From Candolleomyces eurysporus (taxonomy: Eukaryota; Basidiomycota; Agaricomycetes; Agaricales; Psathyrellaceae): a stretch of 11,590 bases of DNA. The position numbers and the translations under genes were made by a program. The notes beneath the pieces were generated by a model, which searched no databases, was not told the origin of the DNA, and worked only from the letters and a program-made list of their open reading frames with translations. The DNA is taken from positions 1 through 11,590 of the forward strand of contig JANBPK010000222.1 in NCBI GenBank assembly GCA_027579435.1, given 5' to 3'. Shown here one piece after another: positions 1-7,839 of the stretch. The stretch's first letter is position 1. Each line of letters opens with the position of its first letter.

Positions 1-656
1 CTTATTTCTCGTTCTCGACTGCCATGAGGAGTCAAAATTTCCCTCCCTTCACTTTCATTTGACGCCGCTCATTCTGTTTCTTCTTTTTCGTGTACATGGC
101 ATTCTCTCCTCCGATTAGTTTAATTGTTCAAAATGGAAAGAAATCGAATGCGACACTCGTGTCGAGACTGATAGTAGGCTGTCATCGTGAGTTGTGAACT
201 TGTGAGTTTGTCCGGGTATTGATGCGCGTTCCTTCGTGGTGTTTTTGCAATGAGCTTCGCGAAAGGACTTCGGATGAGTAAGCGCTGGGTAGGCGCCCAC
301 CATGTCCAGACTTCCTCCATCCCTCACGGCCATCCCGACTCTGGGCATCGTCCAGAATCACAATAAGAGTCTAGAACGAACTGTATGCGTCGTGTCAATG
401 GTGCTCCGGACTGCGGTGTGCCTGCTGGTATATTCAAATGTCTCGATTTGACATGGCAGGCGCCAATCCATATCGATTCAAGCTCAGGGACCATATTCCA
501 GGCTGGAATATGGTCCTGTGCGAACTGTATGCAAGGCTATTAATAGGACCCTGAGCGTTCCTGAATATATACTGGAGGAGCGCATTGATTTGACTTGGCC
601 TACCCATCCTTCCCTTCGCAGCCGTAAACGCAATCGAAATTGCTTCAGTCTTCGGA
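1..656. other. Intergenic region with no recognisable gene
   Basis: No frame on either strand gives a convincing protein, and no RNA gene is visible. A plus frame is open from about 452 to the TAG near 670 (it includes a PEYILEERIDLTWP-like stretch), but it has no start codon and no family I recognise. The stretch contains a perfect inverted repeat (488-516), a 12-bp direct repeat (377-388 and 521-532) and T/C-rich tracts near 60-120. It presumably includes the promoter of the TPR gene that starts at 657. Confidence 0.5.
488..516. repeat. Perfect 13-bp inverted repeat with 3-nt loop
   Basis: The arm GGACCATATTCCA (488-500) is followed by GGC (501-503) and the exact reverse complement TGGAATATGGTCC (504-516). 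As RNA it would form a tight hairpin. It lies about 140 bp upstream of the predicted start of the TPR gene. It could be a dyad-symmetric protein-binding site, a hairpin in a 5' leader, or the remnant of a small inverted-repeat element. The sequence alone does not decide among these. Confidence 0.8.
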
Positions 657-2263
657 ATGGCAGAGAATAGGTATGTACAACCACCACACCCACATGCCAT
701 GATAATGATCTTCCTTCTTGCAGTCCCCCTTTGATCAAAGTATTATGTCAAAGGTGAGTCAATCGTCTCTTCGGAAAGCGGGCATCGTGAAGTGACGTGT
801 ACCCTCCAGCACGTTGTATCTAACAAGTACGGACACCGTTTCTCTGGTATACTCCCATGCGACTGCCGCTGACTGGTTGAGCCCACATAGATATCGCTCT
901 GGAGCATATAGACTCTGAAGGCCTGGATGAACGTTTGAATATCGCCGAACTCGTAATATCTGGTCTAGAAGATTCTGGTGCCGGAACGACCCTTTCTTTG
1001 GTCGAAACCCTTCCAAAGCGATGGGAAGCTGAAGCGTCTATCAAAGCGTGAGTACTATATTCTGAACGGAGCTTACGCGGTGGCTGAGCGTCTTAGTCCC
1101 AAGGCAGTCGATACGGTCGAGGTAGTTGCCAAGTCTGACGAAGGTACAGAAATATGCTCCGGGCGCCTGGACCTCAGCTCCGACGGCCTTACCCAAAAGT
1201 CTCGATCGAAATTTGGTGAGGGTGACAGCTGCTATAGGGCNAAAAACGCGTAAACTCATGGAATCACCGTATATAGGATATATGACTAGGATGGATACAG
1301 GAAACAAGGATTTAGAGATAGCTCTGTCCTGGAAAATGGTGAAGATCCAGAAGGCTGTCATCGATGGGGAAGGTGAGAAGCGCAGGCTGATGGAAATTAG
1401 CACTTGTAAACTTACGGCATCCTTCCCGACATGCAGGCTCCCCTGAACGATTGAATAGCCTTGGCGCGAAGTTACTGAATCGATCTCAGGATACAGGGGT
1501 CCTCTTCGAGATCACTGGGGCAATCGCCTTATTTCAGAGAGCAGTCGAGCTCGCACCCGCGGGTCATGCACTCCTCCCGATCTTCCTCAGAAACCTCGGA
1601 GAGTCGCTTATTGATCGCTCCGAGAGGACTCGAAGCATCGCCGACGCTTCTCAAGCAATCGACGCATTGCAGAGAGCTGTGGGTGTCACCCCTTCGAGGC
1701 ATGCAAGCCTCCCTTCCAAACTCAAATCTCTGGCGAACGCATTCCGTGTTCGCTCTGAGCTCATGGGTGAGCACTCTGACATTGCCGCAGCCATCGCAGC
1801 GTGTCAGAGAGCAATTCACCTTACCCCTTCTGATCATCGAGCCGCTTCGCTATTCAGAGAGCTTGGACTCTCGTATTCAAACAGCTTTGAGCGGACAAAT
1901 GGCTTAGCTGACATCACCAATGCGGTGACAGCTCTGCAGAAAGCAGTCGATCTCACTTCCCCTGATGACGCAGATCTCTCAGATCATCTCAATAACCTTG
2001 CCACGTCCCTTCTACATCGCTTCAAACGCAAGGGAGACCTCTCCGACCTCAGGAAGGCCACTGAAACACTACAGAAAGCAGTCGACCTTGACCTTTCTGG
2101 CACTAATGGGGCTAACCACCCAGACAGGCTGCTGATCAACCTCGGACACTCGTTGAGATCCCTGTTTCAACGAACAGGTGATTTATCCGTGATCGCCAGA
2201 GCGATTGAAGCGCAGGAGAAGGCAGTCGAGCTTACCCCGCCCACTCGTGAAGAGCTGCTCTAA
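657..2263 (+). CDS. TPR-array protein with N-terminal beta-sandwich-like domain (7 exons)
   Basis: Gene model: exons 657-670, 724-753, 810-826, 891-1047, 1097-1215, 1277-1372 and 1437-2263. They join to 1260 nt, about 419 aa. All introns are GT-AG and 49-64 nt, and the phases agree throughout. The first four exon boundaries are supported by the duplicate at 2272-2997, which has the same 14-, 17- and 157-nt exons. The 5' part (residues about 1-112) contains LNIAELVISGLEDSGAG and RWEAEASIKA. It looks like an all-beta module, but I cannot assign a family. From about residue 125 to the end there are six helical units with a spacing near 40-55 residues, each marked by a variant of [RK]A[VI]xLTP (RAVELAP, RAVGVTP, RAIHLTP, KAVDLTS, KAVDLDL, KAVELTP). 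This is typical of fungal TPR arrays, which act as protein-binding scaffolds. Related agaricomycete proteins often continue into a CHAT or other effector domain. This one stops right after the last TPR motif, so it may be C-terminally truncated. Intron 5, which contains an ambiguous base at 1241, is the least certain junction. Confidence 0.72.
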
Positions 2264-2271
2264 AGCCCGTA

Positions 2272-2997
2272 ATGGCAGATAAAAGGTACGCACGCTCACC
2301 ACAGACAGCTTAATTGACCATGACCTTCCTGCCTGTAGGCCCCTCCAGGCTCCGATCAGCATATCCTTATGAAGGTGAGTCAAACCTCTCTTCGAAATGG
2401 GGAATCGGACTGACTTATATCTTCCAGCACACGCTATCTAACAGGTGGGCGGTACACCCCAACCATCGGTCACCGATCGTGGCTGACTGCTTCAATGCAC
2501 GCAGACATCGCCGTGGAGCGTGAAGGCTCTGAAGGCCAGAATGATCGTTTGAATGTCGCTGAACTCGTGATATTTGGCTTTGAACAATCTGGCGCTGGAA
2601 TGGCATTTTCCTTGACTCCAACCTCCCCGAACCGTTGGGAAGTTCAGGCATCTATCAAATCGTGAGTGGGCCCCAACCATCGTGTTTCACGTGGTGTCAC
2701 TAATTTACCACTCTTCTCAGTCCCGAGGGAACTGATGAGTTGAAGGTCGTCGCCATGTCAGATGAAGGCGAAGAGATAGGCTCCGTGGACCTGGACCTGG
2801 ACTCTGAGGGCGCTGGAAGCGCCCAATCAATACATAGAGAAAGTGGGCCGACGCTCTGCGCGGAATACCTCCGAGGCATTTTGACTTGGTTTACTGGTTT
2901 TATTAGAATAACATTTACGGAACACAACAAAGGCCATCTACAAGCTGATTTCTACAGTAAAGTAAGGTGGAACAATCAATCTATGTTTCAATGGTGA
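2272..2997 (+). pseudogene. Truncated tandem copy of the TPR gene's N-terminal module
   Basis: This copy starts 9 nt after the TPR gene's stop and parallels its 5' half. Exons 2272-2285 (14 nt), 2339-2374, 2428-2444 (17 nt), 2505-2661 (157 nt) and 2721-2997 match it in length, phase and splice-site position. The 157-nt exon encodes a close relative (LNVAELVIFGFEQSGAG, RWEVQASIKS), and the next exon keeps DELKVVAMSDEGEE against DTVEVVAKSDEGTE. In the homologous splice form, exon 2 carries an in-frame TGA at 2370-2372, apparently from loss of three bases relative to copy 1. After about position 2815 the similarity fades, no TPRs follow, and the frame ends at 2995-2997. An alternative splice form (acceptor at 2348, second intron ending at 2444) stays open from the ATG and would give a different short N-terminus. 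A small expressed protein is therefore not excluded, but a decayed duplicate is more likely. Confidence 0.6.
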
Positions 2998-3002
2998 ATA
3001 AA
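2997..3002 (+). terminator. Candidate polyadenylation signal (AATAAA)
   Basis: An AATAAA hexamer overlaps the last base of the TGA stop that ends the truncated duplicate. It may be a surviving 3'-end signal. A lone hexamer in A-rich sequence is weak evidence. Confidence 0.3.
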
Positions 3003-3425
3003 ATAATGAGGCGCAGCAAGCTAAAGTAAACGACAAGGAGATAGAAATGAGGGATCCGAGACGGGACTATAACGGTCTTTGCGGCCAACCAGACGATACA
3101 AAGTGAGCTACCATGAAAAGATGGCTGAACAAAGCAGAAAGGCTCCAGCCATAGCCACCGAGGAGATGCCGAAGGGAGAGGATCAAAGGCGACGATGCCA
3201 TTGAGTCACGGAGAAAACGAAAGGACGATGGCAAAAGGCAAGGCAATCGCCGGCGAACTGATGCGGTCAGTATTGGTGATCGGAGAAAGGAGAAAGGCNA
3301 AAAAAGTGACAAACTCATCAAAAGGCAGCAGAAAGTGTAGATGCCGAAATGATGCACACCGGCGTACAAATTCTTGGCAGACAACTGGGGTACGATGTAC
3401 CCGAGTCAAAATGCCTCGGAACCAG
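3003..3425. other. A/G-rich stretch without a recognised gene
   Basis: This stretch is purine-rich on the plus strand. It holds a roughly 60-codon open frame rich in Lys and Arg (about 3158-3342, with pieces such as ESRKRKDDGKRQGNRRR) that lacks a start codon and includes the ambiguous base at 3299. A frame from ATG 3349 runs into exon 2 of GTPase copy A, but its 26 residues resemble neither exon 1 of copies B and C nor any domain I know. Similarity to the other GTPase copies starts abruptly at 3426, just after a CAG acceptor. Confidence 0.45.
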
Positions 3426-5316
3426 CGTAATGGGGATGACTGGGAGTGGAAAATCTACTGTAAGTCTCCTCGTAAATTCTCTCGTCAGTAGCTCATTACG
3501 GCACCTTATATACTCACTGCGCTTACCTGGTCGACAGTTCATCAACCTGGCCACTCAATCACCCAGCAAACTTCGAGTCGGCCACTCGATTCAGTCATGC
3601 GCAGAAGCTGTTGAACGCGCAGACCCATTTGATCTGGATGGTCGTCGAATCGTCTTGTTCGATACTCCGGGATTCGATGATACGAACAGGAGTGAAACTG
3701 AAATCCTGAGGATTATCGCGTTCGAACTGGAGAAACAGTACGTGGTCATTCATACATGAATTTCAGAGTCATCAGTCATTTATGAATATCGAATCCCTTC
3801 CTCCAGATACCGCAAAGGCCAAATCCTCCATGGAATTATCTACGTTCACCGAATTTCTGATTTACGCGTCGGCGGCCTCGCCAAAACCAACTTTGGCGTC
3901 TTCCGCAAGTTATTCGGAGACCCTCCCTCCGGAATGTCCTCATAATGACCAACATGTGGTCCCGCCTAGAGTCCGAAATGGAAGGTCGTCGTCGAGCTGC
4001 TGAGCTCGCTAGTCTAGACGATTTCTTCAAACCCGCGATCGCCAAAGGTGCTGTGATGATGCACCACACAAAGGATACGGTCAAAAGCGCGCATGCAGTC
4101 ATTCGTCAAATCTTGAAGAACCATCCGAACGCGTTGAATATTCAAAAAGAGATCGTCGATGAGCACAAGGACATCGACCAAACGGGTGCAGGGATAGCCT
4201 TAGATCAGAAGCTAGCGCAGCTTGCTCACCAGTACCAACTGCAGCTCAAAGCGCAGTTTGAAGCGGCGGAGTAGGCGAGGCGTGAGAGGGACGAAGAAAC
4301 AAGGAAGGAACAGCTCGAGGAAGCTGAGAGGGTTCGTCAGCTGTTGAAGAAGTTGGAAGAGGAGAAACGCAACCAAGCGAGGCAGTACCGGTTGCTTCGG
4401 GAGCAATTCGCCGAAGCCGAACAAAGGCGCGAGGCAGCCATTCTTGAGGCGGAAGAACGAAGCCGCCGAGAGGCTCGAGCGGCTGAATCTAGGTTACGCC
4501 AGGAGTTACAGGCCGCTGACCGGCGCCGAGCCCAGGATAATGCCGACTTGGAGGAGAGGATGAGGTATATGGCGATAGCTNCCCCCCTGCCGCTCTGCCA
4601 GCGGCTATAATAACTACGACGATTACAACGACTATGACTACGACCACGACCACGACTAAGACGACTACGGCGACGTCGAGTATGGCGGTATCGTCTCTGG
4701 TGAGACTTATACCTTTTACAATTTGAAGCACGAACTTTTTGCGACTCTCGATGACACACGGCGTGAGCATCTGCCCTAGACTCGTCTTGAAATGACATCT
4801 GACGAGAGAGATTTCCAGTCTACGTGGAAGAATATGGAAGAGGTTTTCGTCAGGAGGTGGGCCCTTTTCTACCAAAATATTGCATTGCAGATTACAGGAC
4901 TCACGGATTCAAACAACCTAAAGTGGGTGTTCAGAAATGAGTATGGTGACAACTGGACAATCAGATCAGTACGAACTGGCCGGTATCTTTGCATCACGAG
5001 CTATGGGACCCTCAGGGCATTTGCGACCTCGCCTCCGACGCTCTGGCGCCTTTCCAAGGTACCCGGCGTGCGCTCCGGATTCCGGTGAGCATCACTATTG
5101 GTATTCTCATACCGTGCCCGAGTTCCTCTATAAGTACTGAACGGAACTGTGATTTTGCCCGTTAGAATTCTATCCAACGACGGGGACAGATACGACGGCC
5201 AAGTCATTTCGCTCGATGGAGCCAGCAGTCAGCGATACGTGCAAACGAGAGGAAGAATCAACATGCACAGTAAGCGAGGAGGAGATAACGAGATTTGGAT
5301 CATCGACGGAGTCTGA
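3426..5316 (+). pseudogene. GTPase-coiled coil-beta-trefoil gene, copy A (degenerate)
   Basis: This is a paralogue of copies B and C with conserved introns. Recognisable exons are 3426-3459 (Walker A GMTGSGKST), 3538-3737 (200 nt; G3 motif DTPGFDDT), 3807-4762 (rest of the G domain and coiled coil), 4819-4856, 4891-5084 and 5166-5316. The last two encode a beta-trefoil tail (KWVFRNEYGDNWTIRSV, TGRYLCI, ISLDGASSQRYVQTRGR, IWIIDGV). Lesions: no exon homologous to exon 1 of B and C lies upstream; one base is missing near 3921-3925 relative to B and C, giving TAA at 3943; TAG stands at 4272-4274 where B has CAG; an ambiguous base at 4581 shifts the frame; TAA lies at 4657-4659 inside a Tyr/Asp-rich linker; and the interval 4857-4890 that would have to be spliced is only 34 nt. 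A protein starting at ATG 3349 would stop at 3943, truncated within the G domain. The lectin-like 3' part keeps a clean frame, so decay looks recent, or part of the gene may still be expressed. Confidence 0.8.
4612..4680 (+). repeat. GAC/TAC-rich low-complexity tract
   Basis: This is an imperfect trinucleotide run of GAC, TAC, AAC and CAC codons. In the coiled-coil frame (after dropping the ambiguous base at 4581) it would read as a Tyr/Asp/His/Asn linker such as NNYDDYNDYDYDHDHD, interrupted by TAA at 4657. Copy B has a short linker of different sequence here, so the tract appears to have expanded in copy A only. Confidence 0.65.
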
Positions 5317-5782
5317 TCGAGGCGTACCAGCGAAGATGGATATCTGACTCGAATACGTGGATACGAGGACCGCATTTTGAATGTATTCCAGGAAATGACT
5401 GCTAGACACGCACCATATGTATTACGTACCCTGAAATGCACACAACATTCACACTCTGCAGCACCACAATGCTTACCAGTGCGAGCCAAGGTAACTCCAT
5501 CGCTTTCAGAAGTTCCCTGATAGGAAAAATGTGTTTCGACAGTGCAAACACAACCACTACGGGACGGCGAGCTTGAGGTGACATAAAAAGACGAAACCTC
5601 AATAGAACACCCGTCCTGAAGCCTGGGATCCAGCCTCACCTGTCGTGCGGGGTATGAAAGCAAGCTTCGATCTATTCCAAGAAGTAAAAACAAGACACAC
5701 CAATTACTCTGAGATACTCCCCAGGTCTATGCAACATACCATGACCGGCCACGAACCACCCACGGCCCTTTGCGCCTCACGT
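5317..5782. other. Convergent intergenic region
   Basis: This region lies between the stop of GTPase copy A (plus strand) and the stop of the aldo/keto reductase (minus strand), so it should hold both 3' ends. A long minus-strand frame (5229-5693) crosses it but has Ser/Cys-rich composition, no recognisable motif, and overlaps the coding end of copy A. I regard it as spurious. I see no RNA gene. Confidence 0.5.
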
Positions 5783-7335
5783 TCACATCCGACAATGGAC
5801 CCGACCGGAGGTTGCATGAGTCACACTAGCGGCCTCAATTCTGCTCTCCAAACCACCGGACGACGAAGACCAAGTCTTCACAGCCGACAACGCAAACCAC
5901 AACGTAACATAAACGGCTCCAAGGGCAAACAAAAACCGAATTGAAGGCCCGAGCCTAGTCAGTGCACGCGTTCTGAGAGTGGCAACGGCAGATGTCGTAG
6001 GAGGCCCTTGAGCTCCAGCTTCGTCGATTTCTTCGATTTCTTCTGGGGTCAGCGGGGCTACATATCGAATCCGGAGGCGAGCTGGTTAGCGAGAGCACTC
6101 ACACCCGGAGAGTAGAAAGAAAGAGGGAGAGGAACGTACGCAGATCCCCGACCGCCAGATACTCTTTGAGGTGTTGCTTGTTCGAGCTCGTCCTGAATTT
6201 GTTTGTGGATAAGTTGGCCGGGGAAGGGACATATAGAGGAGAAGAGGATAAAGACTAGTACTAACGTGACGATGACAGCGCCTTTAGCTTTCACCCATAA
6301 GAATACAACTTGTGTAGACGTGATTCTTAGTCGGTCGGCCGCCTTCCTGATAGGAATATCAACAGGTCCTCCAGGGTATCTGGTGATAGGACTACATTAA
6401 AAAGGTGGGGTTCAGTTAACAATATGAATCGAATGACATGTGGGGTTGATACATACGCAAGACTTCCATAGGCTTCGACGACAATGCCGTGCTTTGCCTG
6501 GTACTCCAGCAGAGGTTTGAGTTGGGTGTAGTTGTATGGGTGGAAGTGTATCTAGCGAGAAATTATACCTAGTTATATGCGTGCATTGAAGTGCCACACA
6601 AAGGTTACATACCTGATTGACTGCAGGGGTGATTTTGGCATGCTTGAGAAGAATTTGGAGCTCCTCAATGCCAAAATTGCTAACCCCAATGCTCCTTCAG
6701 ACAAGACGGATTCAGTATCAGCCGTGCGCAATCCAAATGACAGATCGGGGGACGAACTTTGCAAGACCCTCTTCCCGGATTTTCTCCAACTCGGCCCACG
6801 CACCAACGTAGTCTTTCACGATTTGAGGTGCATGGATGAGGTACAGGTCGAGGTATTTGACGCCAATCTAAGGACCCGGTGTTGAATTGTAAGTGCCATG
6901 CAAGGAGACCGCCACGAACTGAGTCAACACACCTTCCTCAAACTATCTTCAAACGACTTTCGGGGCGTCTCATGTCCATAGCTGTACTTCGAAGTGATAT
7001 AAAGAGCTGAACGTTCTAAGCCGCTTTCCCTTACGGCACGCCCGACACTCTCTTCGTTCTGATAGTCTAGGGAGAACCCCGGGGTAAGAGATAAGGCTTT
7101 CGTAGCTCAAAAGGGGCAAGAACTGTGACGGACATTGTGCCGTATCGACATGAGAGAACCCGGCTTCTATAGCTTGTTCGATGTAGGCGTGGATGTCCTT
7201 GCCCTTGTTTACGCTGCCTGAGCCAAAAGCAATGGAGGGTATCTGGAAACGAGATAAGATCCCTAGCAGCACGCTGAAGGGTTGAGAGCCCCGTACCTTG
7301 CGGCCGTCGTTCAGCTGGATATCTGAGAAAGGCAT
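5783..7335 (-). CDS. Aldo/keto reductase with C-terminal membrane anchor (9 exons)
   Basis: Minus-strand exons in order: 7335-7297, 7242-7134, 7066-6933, 6867-6758, 6694-6613, 6551-6457, 6391-6266, 6192-6140 and 6057-5783. They join in phase to 1023 nt, about 340 aa, with GT-AG introns of 54-81 nt. The product is an NAD(P)H-dependent aldo/keto reductase that reduces aldehydes or ketones to alcohols on a TIM barrel. The catalytic tetrad is complete: Asp46 and Tyr51 in HVDTAQYYQNEE, Lys76 in YITSK and His106 in YLDLYLIHAP. Further family signatures are SIGVSNFGIEEL, AVNQIHFHPYNYTQL and VVEAYGSLAP. The C-terminal region contains LKEYLAVGDLPPLTPEEIEE, as in many AKRs, then an extension with a hydrophobic segment around residues 289-309 (IRFLFALGAVYVTLWFALSA). 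This suggests a tail anchored in an internal membrane with the catalytic domain in the cytosol. Substrate cannot be told from sequence; a 2,5-diketogluconate/glyoxal-reductase-like class is a guess. The gene converges on copy A and diverges from copy B, and looks functionally unrelated to them. Confidence 0.92.
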
Positions 7336-7443
7336 TTGTGCGCTTGATGAAGCGGTGAGTTACTGGTAGATGGTGGTAGTCAGGGTCAGGACCGTGAGCT
7401 TATCGCAATCGGCCGGGCTTCTTGCAGTGATCGCATTGAGCTG

Positions 7444-7451
7444 CTTATATA
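7444..7451 (-). promoter_or_regulatory. TATA-box candidate for the aldo/keto reductase
   Basis: The minus strand reads TATATAAG, about 110 nt upstream of the AKR start codon at 7335. That spacing would allow a transcription start near 7415 and a 5' leader of about 80 nt. It is an inference from motif and position only. Confidence 0.45.
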
Positions 7452-7737
7452 GTCTATCGCTTGGAGGGTGACTTTCGCAATTGTAGTATGGCGTGCGATT
7501 AGTTCAGCATTGGAAAAAGAGGCAATTCAAGGAAAGCCAGCCGAATCTGATGTCCGCTTCCTACAAAGGGCAGTAAATTCCGGCCCTGCCAGTGGTCCCC
7601 TCGCCAACGACGTAGACTGATCTTCCAGGGTATCGATTATTGAATTGCTAGTATATCACCTTCCCCGAAAGCTCTTGAGAGAGTGTGATATTGACCTGGA
7701 ATGAATTCGAAGTGGTGCGGAGAGGATAGGGATGTGT

Positions 7738-7825
7738 GTTTTGGTATGTTTGTCTGTGCCTGGCCTGCGCATGGAACAACTGGACACCCATCTTCCTTCT
7801 TCTTAATTAGACCTCGAACAAGCTT
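7738..7825 (+). promoter_or_regulatory. Upstream region of copy B shared with copy C
   Basis: Two blocks match the upstream region of copy C. Positions 7738-7765 (begins GTTTTGGTATGTTTG) match 10047-10074 with two mismatches in 28. Positions 7809-7825 (AGACCTCGAACAAGCTT) are identical to 10208-10224. The second block ends 14 nt before the ATG in both genes. They are common ancestry of the two promoters or 5' leaders, and may include conserved regulatory sites. Confidence 0.6.
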
Positions 7826-7839
7826 ACAGTTTTCTCATA

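Larger units (their letters stand above)
7336..7839. other. Divergent promoter region between AKR and GTPase copy B
   Basis: The starts of the AKR (minus) and GTPase copy B (plus) face away from each other across about 500 bp, so this stretch should contain both promoters. A TATA-like box for the AKR is at 7444-7451. For copy B there are two blocks shared with the promoter of copy C and a pyrimidine-rich tract (about 7792-7803) shortly before the ATG, as is common at fungal transcription starts. No additional coding region is evident. Confidence 0.6.

Noticed and set aside
151..164. Short palindrome CGACACTCGTGTCG
   Set aside because: Six-base arms are common by chance in this length of sequence, and nothing around it suggests function.
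1041..1403. 120-codon minus-strand open frame
   Set aside because: It is antisense to exons 5 and 6 of the TPR gene, which have paralogue support, and has no domain of its own.
3158..3342. Lys/Arg-rich open frame as a small basic protein gene
   Set aside because: It has no start codon, contains an ambiguous base, and its composition follows from the local purine bias.
4337..4798. Minus-strand frame rich in Arg and Ser (153 codons)
   Set aside because: It is the complement of the Glu/Arg-rich coiled-coil exon of copy A, and such composition arises automatically on the opposite strand.
5229..5693. 154-codon minus-strand open frame
   Set aside because: It overlaps the last coding exon of copy A, has no recognisable motif, no supporting paralogue and Ser/Cys-rich shadow composition.
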